Shown: piece by piece, positions 56,483-64,000 of the stretch
How the letters are laid out: each line of letters starts with the position of its first letter
Position numbering within the stretch: the stretch's first letter is position 1
Assembly: GCF_019168305.1 (NCBI RefSeq)
Contig: NZ_JAHTBI010000009.1
Span: 1-64,000 of the forward strand
From: Pseudomonas aegrilactucae
GTDB taxonomy: Bacteria; Pseudomonadota; Gammaproteobacteria; Pseudomonadales; Pseudomonadaceae
Direction: 5' to 3'
Length of the DNA stretch: 64,000 nucleotides
Position numbers and translations under genes: made by a program
The notes under the pieces: generated by a model
What the model saw: only the letters and a program-made list of their open reading frames with translations
What the model was told of the DNA's origin: nothing
Databases searched by the model: none

Positions 56483-58296
56483 ATGATCGCTTGCCTGCGG
56501 CTGCTCTCAGCCCTCTGCCTCGCTGCCCTGCTGGCAGCCTGCGCCAGTTCGCCCTCGTCCAGCCTGGGCGAGCTGCCGCGCACACCCGACGCCAGCATCG
56601 AGCAACTGCTCGACCAGGCCGCCACCAGCAAGACGCCGGAAAAGGCTGCACTGCTGCGCCTGAGCGCTGCCGACCTGGCCTACCGCCAGAAAGACAACGC
56701 GCGCGCCTCGCGCATTCTCGAACAGGTGTCGATCGACACCCTCAAGCCGGCCCAACAGGTCTTCGCCAGCACCCTGAGCGCAGAACTGGCCATGAGCCGC
56801 AAGCAGCCCAAGGCTGCCGTGGCAGCCCTGAGCCACCCGAGCCTGGCACGCCTGGACGAACTGCCGGCCGATCAGCAGGTACGCACCCGCAACGTACATG
56901 CCGCCGCACTGGAAGCCGACGGCCAGCCCCTCGCCGCCGCCCAGCAACGCGTGGCCATGGCGCCACTGCTCAGCGGTACAAGCGCCAGCGCCAACAACGA
57001 CGCCATCTGGACCCTGGTCGCCTCGCTGCCGACCGAGCAGTTGCAAGGCACCGGCACCGACACCCTGGCCGGCTGGACCAGCCTGGCCCTGGCCGTGAAA
57101 AGCGCCGGTACCCTGGAGCAGCAACAGGCCGCCATCGAAATCTGGCGCAGCCAGCACGCCGATCACCCTGCAGCCCAGCAACTGCCGCAGGCCCTGGTCA
57201 AACTCAAGGAGCTGGCCAGCCAGCCCCTGACCAGGATCGCCCTGCTGCTGCCCCAGGAAGGCAGCCTGGCAGGCGTCGCCCGTGCACTGCGCGACGGCTT
57301 CATGGCCGCACACTTCCAGGCCCAGCAGGCCGGCCAGAAACCACCGGCGATCGAAGTGTTCGACAGCTCCCGCCTGACCTCACTGGATGACTTCTACCGC
57401 AAGGCCCAGGCTTCCGGCGTGCAGCTGGTTGTCGGCCCGCTGGAGAAAAACCTGGTCAAACAGCTGAGCGCCTACCCGCAACTGCCGATCACCACCCTGG
57501 CCCTGAACTACAGCGATGCCGGCCAGACCGGCCCGGCGCAACTGTTCCAGTTCGGCCTGGCGGCAGAAGACGAAGCCCGCGAAGTCTCGCGCCGCGCCCA
57601 CGCCGACGGCATGCGCCGCGCCGTGGCCATGGTGCCAAGTGGCGAATGGGGCGACCGTGTACTCAAGGCCTTCCGCCAGGACTGGGAAGCCAAGGGCGGC
57701 ACCCTGATCGCCGCCGCCCACGTGACCCAGCCGGTGGCACTGGCCCAGCAGATCGCCGACCTGTTCCAGCTGCGCCAGAGCGAAGGCCGCGCCAAGAGCC
57801 TGCAGAACACCGTGGGCGGCAACGTTTCGTCCCAGCCGTCGCGCCGCCAGGACATCGACTTCATCTTCCTCGCCGCCACCCCCACGCAGGCACAGCAGAT
57901 CAAGCCGACACTGAACTTCCAGTACGCAGGCGATGTGCCGGTGTATGCCATTTCCAGCGTGTACAGCGCCTCCGGCGACGTCAATGCCTACAACGACATG
58001 GCCGGCATCCGCTTCTGCGAAACACCCTGGTTGCTGGACAACGGCAACAGCCTGCGCCAGCAGGTCGTGCGCCAGTGGCCGCAAGCCGCCGGCAGCCTCG
58101 GCCGCCTGTACGCCATGGGCGCCGACGCCTACAGCCTGGCGCCACGCCTGGGCCAGCTCAAGGCACTGCCAGACAACCGCATCGAGGGCCTGTCCGGCAG
58201 CCTGAGCATGAACCCGAACCAGCGCATCGAGCGTCAATTGCCGTGGGCCGAGTTTGCCGGCGGTCAGGTCAAACGCCTGCCCGACACCCCGCGCTG

Positions 58297-58297
<1 letters not shown>
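56483..58297 (+). CDS. lpoA: LpoA-like outer-membrane lipoprotein, PBP1A activator
   Basis: Lipoprotein of 604 residues with lipobox LAAC (Cys20). The N-terminal half is a TPR-like helical domain (about 30-240); the C-terminal half resembles a type I periplasmic binding fold (RIALLLPQEGSLAGVARALRDGF, FIFLAATPTQAQQIKP, GADAYSLAPRL). In enterics LpoA reaches through peptidoglycan to stimulate PBP1A; in Pseudomonas PBP1B uses LpoP, so the partner here is inferred. AGGA precedes the ATG, and the stop overlaps yraN. Confidence 0.88.
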
Positions 58298-59970
<1,673 letters not shown>

Positions 59971-59978
59971 CCTCACCC

Positions 59979-60004
59979 CCCTTCGCTGCCAAGCCAGCGA
60001 AGGG
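59979..60004. repeat. Short solo REP palindrome
   Basis: CCTTCGCTG and its complement enclose CCAAGC, the same core as the REPIN arms but without the outer GTGGGAG part and without an inverted partner. It lies nine bases after the BON-lipoprotein stop. Confidence 0.7.
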
Positions 60005-60008
60005 CCAC

Positions 60009-60038
60009 AAAAAAGGCGACCCTGAGGTCGCCTTTTTT
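60009..60038. terminator. Bidirectional terminator between the BON lipoprotein and sspB
   Basis: GGCGACC and GGTCGCC (60015-60021, 60026-60032) form a stem flanked by six A on the left and six T on the right, so it works in both directions. It overlaps the last base of the sspB stop codon. Confidence 0.88.
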
Positions 60039-60466
60039 CATTTCACCACTTTCAGACTCGGCCTGCCGCTGGGGCGCGGTGGCTGGCCGCCCGCAGGCGG
60101 GCCATCGTCATCAGGCTCCACACCCTCTTCTTCAAGCTCGTCATCCTCCATCAGCGGCGGCTCGAGCTCGAACACCATGCCCTGGCCATTCTCACGGGCA
60201 TAGATGCCCAGAATCGCGCCGGCCGGCACATACAGCGTGTGGGCTACCCCACCGAAACGCCCCTCGAAGCTCACGGCCTCGTTGTCCATGTGCAAATGCC
60301 GCACGGCATTGGGCGAAACGTTCAAAACGATCTGGCCATCACTGGCAAACCCTTGTGGCACCTGCACCGCAGGGTACTCGGCATTGACCAGCATGTGCGG
60401 CGTGCAATCGTTGTCCACGATCCATTCATACAAAGCACGCACCAGATACGGACGACTGGAGTTCAT
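60038..60466 (-). CDS. sspB: SspB ClpXP adaptor
   Basis: Stringent-starvation protein B of 142 residues that delivers ssrA-tagged proteins to ClpXP. The substrate-binding domain begins SSRPYLVRALYEWIVDNDCTPH, an acidic linker (EDDELEEEGVEPDDD) follows, and the protein ends SLKVVK, the ClpX-binding tail. ATG at 60466 is six bases after AAGGAG; TTG at 60469 is too close to it. It is 17 bp downstream of sspA. Confidence 0.95.
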   Translation of the reverse strand: MNSSRPYLVRALYEWIVDNDCTPHMLVNAEYPAVQVPQGFASDGQIVLNVSPNAVRHLHMDNEAVSFEGRFGGVAHTLYVPAGAILGIYARENGQGMVFELEPPLMEDDELEEEGVEPDDDGPPAGGQPPRPSGRPSLKVVK

Positions 60467-60483
60467 CAACAGCTCCTTAAAAC

Positions 60484-61101
60484 CTAACGCATATCACGTT
60501 CAGCAGCGGACAGACTTGCCTGGAAGGCTTCTCGGGCAAACTGGCGCTCCATATAGTCAAGCAACGGCTTGGCAGGCCGCGGCAATTCGATACCCAATAC
60601 CGGCAAACGCCACAGTATGGGCAATAGACAACAATCAACCAGACTTTGCTCCTCACTGAGGAAACAAGGCTTGTCGGCGAACAGCGGCGAGACCCCGGTA
60701 AGGCTCTCGCGCAGCTCCTTGCGCGCCTGCACACGGGCAGCTTCCTTGCTGCGCGGATCGAGAATCAGGTCAACCAGCGAACACCAGTCACGCTGGATAC
60801 GGTGAATCAGCAGACGACTGTTGGCCCGCGCTACCGGGTACACCGGCAACAGGGGCGGATGCGGATAACGCTCGTCGAGGTATTCCATCACGACCGTCGA
60901 TTCATACAGCGCCAGGTCACGGTCCACCAGAGTCGGTACGCTGCCATACGGATTGGCCTCCAGCAGCTTGGGCGGCTGGCGCCCGGCTTCGACACTGATG
61001 ATCTCGACGCTGACACCTTTCTCGGCGAGAACGATGCGCACCCGATGAGAATAATGATCAGCGGGGTCGGAGTAGCAGGCTAACCGATTGGTCACGCCCA
61101 T
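60484..61101 (-). CDS. sspA: SspA stringent-starvation protein
   Basis: GST-fold RNA-polymerase-associated protein of 205 residues that alters promoter use under starvation and acid stress. [58 protein letters not shown] and the C-terminal helical domain match the family. AGGAGGA lies before the ATG. It is cotranscribed with sspB and downstream of the petABC genes. Confidence 0.95.
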   Translation of the reverse strand: MGVTNRLACYSDPADHYSHRVRIVLAEKGVSVEIISVEAGRQPPKLLEANPYGSVPTLVDRDLALYESTVVMEYLDERYPHPPLLPVYPVARANSRLLIHRIQRDWCSLVDLILDPRSKEAARVQARKELRESLTGVSPLFADKPCFLSEEQSLVDCCLLPILWRLPVLGIELPRPAKPLLDYMERQFAREAFQASLSAAERDMR

Positions 61102-61146
61102 GGGGGTCCTCCTCGCGTGTTGAAATTATGAAATTACAAATGCAAA

Positions 61147-61194
61147 CGCGCCCTGAAGGCCCCTTCATGTCGCGAAGAGGCCCCAGGGCGCGCG
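61147..61194 (-). terminator. Long GC-rich stem-loop after petC
   Basis: CGCGCCCTGGGGCC pairs across a 16-base loop with GGGCCTTCAGGGCGCG, with a small bulge, then TTT on the minus strand. It probably terminates petABC or attenuates read-through into sspA. Confidence 0.65.
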
Positions 61195-61220
61195 TTAAAC
61201 TACCAGAAATTACGCTGTGA

Positions 61221-62000
61221 TCAGTGCACGTCCTTCCAGTATTCGCGCTTGAGCAGGTAGGCGAACACAAAGAAGAAGGCCAGGTACAGCAACACGTAAG
61301 TACCGATGCGTTGGCTTTCGAGCTTGACCGGGTTGGCCGAATACGCCAGGAAGGTCACCAGGTTCTTGACCTTCTCGTCGAACTGCTCGTCCGTCAGGGT
61401 ACCGGATTTCGGCACGATGGTCAGCTGGTCACAGGCCTCATGGGTCAAGGGGGTGCCGGTCAGCGGGTCGAACTGCTTCTTGCCCTCGACCACGGTCTGC
61501 ACCTGCTTGCAACCGACCACCTGACGCCCCTGCAGGCCTGCCAGGACGTTTGGCATGCCCACGTTGGGGAAGACCTTGTTATTCACACCCCATGGCCGTG
61601 AAGGGTCCTCGTAGAAGGCGCGCAGGTAACTGTACAACCAGTCGTTGCCGCGTACCCGTGCCACCAGGGTCAGGTCGGGCGGCGCAGCGCCGAACCAGGC
61701 CTTGGCATCATTGGGTTGCATGCCGATGTTCATGTGATCGCCAATCTTGGCACCGGTGAACACCAACTTCTCGAGCATCAGCTCGTGGGGAATGCCCAGG
61801 TCATCGGCCACGCGCTCGTAACGCTGGAACTTGGCGCTATGGCAACCCATGCAATAGTTGGCAAAGGTACGGGCACCGTCCTGCATGGCAGCCTTGTCGG
61901 ACAGGTCGATGTCGACCTTGTCCAGCTCCAGGCCGTGCTCGGCGGCAAAGGTCAACGCAGGCATCACTGCCAGGATCAATACTGCAAATAGCTTTTTCAT
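61221..62000 (-). CDS. petC: Cytochrome c1 of the bc1 complex
   Basis: Membrane-anchored c-type cytochrome of 259 residues. A signal peptide (1-19, ending FAA), haem motif YCMGCHSAKFQ, an axial Met region (NIGMQPNDAKAW) and a C-terminal anchor (about 230-250) are visible. It carries electrons from the Rieske protein to cytochrome c. ATG at 62000 overlaps the petB stop by one base. Confidence 0.95.
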   Translation of the reverse strand: MKKLFAVLILAVMPALTFAAEHGLELDKVDIDLSDKAAMQDGARTFANYCMGCHSAKFQRYERVADDLGIPHELMLEKLVFTGAKIGDHMNIGMQPNDAKAWFGAAPPDLTLVARVRGNDWLYSYLRAFYEDPSRPWGVNNKVFPNVGMPNVLAGLQGRQVVGCKQVQTVVEGKKQFDPLTGTPLTHEACDQLTIVPKSGTLTDEQFDEKVKNLVTFLAYSANPVKLESQRIGTYVLLYLAFFFVFAYLLKREYWKDVH

Positions 62001-63211
62001 CAGCCAGTCACCCTTTCCGGAACCGGTTTGGTCTTCTCGAGCCTGGTGTAGAACGGCATCAGAATGAAGTAGGCGAAATACAGGAAGGTACATACCTGCG
62101 ACAGCAACGTGCGGCCCGGGGTTGGCGCCAGCACGCCGAGCACACCCAGGATCACGAAGGAAATGCAGAACACCCAGAGCCAGACCTTGCTCATCCAGCC
62201 CTTGTAGCGCATCGACTTGACCGGGCTACGGTCAAGCCAGGGCAGTACGAACAGCACCGCAATGGCTGCCCCCATGGCGATGACGCCAAGCAGCTTGTCG
62301 GGGACCGCACGCAGGATCGCGTAGAACGGCGTGAAGTACCACACCGGCGCGATGTGCTCGGGGGTCTTGAAGGCGTTGGCCTGTTCGAAGTTGGGTTTTT
62401 CCAGGAAGTAGCCGCCCATTTCCGGGAAGAAGAACACAATCAGACAGAACACGAACAGGAACACGACCACGCCGACGATGTCCTTGACGGTGTAGTACGG
62501 GTGGAACGGAATGCCGTCCAGCGGAATGCCGTTTTCGTCTTTTTTCTTCTTGATGTCGACACCATCGGGGTTGTTCGACCCCACTTCGTGCAACGCCAGA
62601 ATGTGCAGCACCACCAGGCCCAGGATCACGATCGGCAGCGCAACCACGTGCAGGGCAAAGAAGCGGTTCAGGGTAATACCCGAGATCAGGTAGTCGCCAC
62701 GGATCCACTGGGTAAGGTCGTCACCGATCAGCGGGATGGCACCGAACAGCGAAATGATCACCTGGGCACCCCAGTACGACATCTGACCCCAGGGCAGCAG
62801 GTAGCCCATGAAGGCCTCGGCCATCAGCGCCAGGTAGATCAGCATACCGAACAGCCACACCAGCTCACGCGGCTTCTGGTAGGAGCCGTACAGCAGCCCG
62901 CGGAACATGTGCAGGTAGACCACGACGAAGAACGCCGACGCACCGGTAGAGTGCAGGTAGCGCAGGATCCAGCCGTATTGCACATCACGCATGATGCCTT
63001 CGACCGAGGCGAACGCCTCTTCGGCCGACGGCGTGAAACTCATGGTCAGCCACACACCGGTCACGATCTGGTTGACCAGTACCAGCAGGGCCAGGGAGCC
63101 GAAGAAATAGAAGAAGTTGAAGTTCTTCGGTGCGTAGTACTTGCTCAGGTGGTCTTCCCACATCTTGGTGGCGGGGAAGCGGGCGTCAACCCAATCCATG
63201 AACTTACTCAT
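62000..63211 (-). CDS. petB: Cytochrome b of the bc1 complex
   Basis: Polytopic di-haem cytochrome of 403 residues at the core of complex III. Eight or nine membrane helices are visible, with haem-ligand His pairs (RYLHSTGASAFFVVVYLHMFRGL; FFALHVVALP) and the quinol-site PEWY-type motif present as PVWYFTPFYAIL, with V in place of E as in some proteobacteria. ATG at 63211 overlaps the petA stop; GTG at 63214 is an alternative. Confidence 0.95.
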   Translation of the reverse strand: MSKFMDWVDARFPATKMWEDHLSKYYAPKNFNFFYFFGSLALLVLVNQIVTGVWLTMSFTPSAEEAFASVEGIMRDVQYGWILRYLHSTGASAFFVVVYLHMFRGLLYGSYQKPRELVWLFGMLIYLALMAEAFMGYLLPWGQMSYWGAQVIISLFGAIPLIGDDLTQWIRGDYLISGITLNRFFALHVVALPIVILGLVVLHILALHEVGSNNPDGVDIKKKKDENGIPLDGIPFHPYYTVKDIVGVVVFLFVFCLIVFFFPEMGGYFLEKPNFEQANAFKTPEHIAPVWYFTPFYAILRAVPDKLLGVIAMGAAIAVLFVLPWLDRSPVKSMRYKGWMSKVWLWVFCISFVILGVLGVLAPTPGRTLLSQVCTFLYFAYFILMPFYTRLEKTKPVPERVTG

Positions 63212-63804
63212 CACGCGTTCTCCTGATCGACGCCGACGACAATGATGTCATCCGACTCGTACGAGTGCGGCGGCACTGGCAGATTGAGCGGCGCCGGCTG
63301 GGACTTGTAGACGCGGCCGGCGAGGTCGTAGTGGGAACCGTGGCACGGACAGAAATAGCCCCCCACCCACTTGGGGCCCAGGTCGACGGGCGCGACTTCG
63401 GGACGGAAGGTCGGCGAGCAGCCCAAATGGGTACACAGGCCCACCAGCACGAGGATTTCCGGCTTGATCGAGCGGTTCGACGGGTCGACGTATGTCGGCT
63501 GGACCGAGGCCTTGGATTCAGGATCGGAGAGGTCACCGGTGATCTTCTTCAGGTTGCCCAGGATCTCTTCGGTGCGGCGGACGATGAACACAGGCTGGCC
63601 GCGCCACTCGGCAATCATCTGCTGACCTGGCTCCACCTTGGCGATGTTGACCTTGACCGGTGCACCGGCAGCTTTCGCCTTGGCACTGGGAAACCATGAC
63701 CCTACGAACGGGACCGCAGCCCCCACCGCTCCTGCAGCACCCACCACGGACGTGGCTGCTACAAGGAAGCGACGCCGGCCTGCATTGACGCCGTCATTGC
63801 TCAT
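63211..63804 (-). CDS. petA: Rieske iron-sulfur protein of the bc1 complex
   Basis: Ubiquinol-cytochrome c reductase iron-sulfur subunit of 197 residues. A twin-arginine-like N-terminus (GRRRFLVAATSVVGAAGAVG) acts as signal and anchor. The [2Fe-2S] ligands are in CTHLGCSP and CPCHGSHYD. It is the first gene of petA-petB-petC; GGAG precedes the ATG. The order and single-base overlaps indicate one operon. Confidence 0.96.
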   Translation of the reverse strand: MSNDGVNAGRRRFLVAATSVVGAAGAVGAAVPFVGSWFPSAKAKAAGAPVKVNIAKVEPGQQMIAEWRGQPVFIVRRTEEILGNLKKITGDLSDPESKASVQPTYVDPSNRSIKPEILVLVGLCTHLGCSPTFRPEVAPVDLGPKWVGGYFCPCHGSHYDLAGRVYKSQPAPLNLPVPPHSYESDDIIVVGVDQENA

Positions 63805-64000
63805 TCAGTCCTCTCCCATCAGCTTTGTGGCCTGTTGCAACAGGCATCTACTAAGTAAATTTCGAACTGCTAAAAATTTGCCGCATGGTAATGAAAAGAC
63901 CCATCTAACACAAGGTTATTACCTGGCCTAAAGCCTGTATCCCTTATAGCACTTGACCTGCATCTATGCGGCAAGTTGTCACACAGCCCGTGCGCCCCCT
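63805..64000. other. Upstream region of petABC to the window end
   Basis: Less GC-rich than its surroundings and without a supportable ORF. By synteny the next gene should be rpsI on the same strand, so this contains the petA leader and probably its promoter. On the minus strand TATAAG (read from 63950 down) is a possible -10, but no -35 at proper spacing is clear. Confidence 0.35.

Overview
The window is a core-chromosome segment of a Pseudomonas, most likely the P. putida group. The basis is high GC content, Pseudomonas codon use, and gene order that follows, almost gene for gene from memory, the P. aeruginosa stretch running from bifA through icmP, mexVW, colSR, groEL-groES, ampG, argJ, secA, lpxC, the dcw cluster, rnpB and sspAB to the cytochrome bc1 genes. 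I see no prophage, insertion sequence, integron, tRNA, rRNA or CRISPR array, and no island of foreign composition.

Layout. 1-336: a hexanucleotide repeat and a leader with no supportable gene. 337-7668 (+): bifA (c-di-GMP turnover), then an imelysin lipoprotein, a di-haem lipoprotein, a second imelysin and a DUF1513 protein, which look like a periplasmic, probably iron-linked set. 7838-12051 (+): a MexVW-like RND pump with no outer-membrane partner beside it. 12141-15834 (-): the ColRS two-component system with a methyltransferase, an InaA/WapQ-like kinase and a small secreted protein; a PAP2 phosphatase is divergent. Two candidate ColR boxes tie these envelope genes together. 16810-20311 (-): groEL, groES, fxsA and a HugZ-like protein. 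20483-30107: a DUF481 outer-membrane protein, an alkyltransferase-like protein, AmpG, an MdfA-type exporter, MscS, YajQ, PanE, a histidine kinase and a PduO-type adenosyltransferase. 30218-37821 (mostly -): Nudix/ThiE, GST, argJ, secA, a divergent DUF721 gene and lpxC.

37934-54682 (-) is the division and cell-wall cluster in the order mraZ-rsmH-ftsL-ftsI-murE-murF-mraY-murD-ftsW-murG-murC-ddlB-ftsQ-ftsA-ftsZ. Most junctions overlap or are a few bases apart. A sigma70-like promoter and a phased MraZ operator precede mraZ. Next come rnpB and rsmI (-), a divergent lpoA-yraN-gmhA-BON lipoprotein operon (+), and sspA-sspB and petA-petB-petC (-).

The most consequential observation concerns quality. 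Five conserved genes (mexV-like, mutT/thiE, argJ, lpxC, ftsA) each carry a single-base indel, four of them clearly in homopolymers. lpxC and ftsA should be essential, so unpolished sequence is more likely than real gene decay. The other non-genic theme is a family of REP/REPIN palindromes sharing one core (seven paired or perfect examples and two short ones), nearly all at gene ends. I did not find an undescribed multi-gene system. The most testable regulatory observations are the mraZ operator, the two ColR boxes and the candidate operator upstream of icmP.
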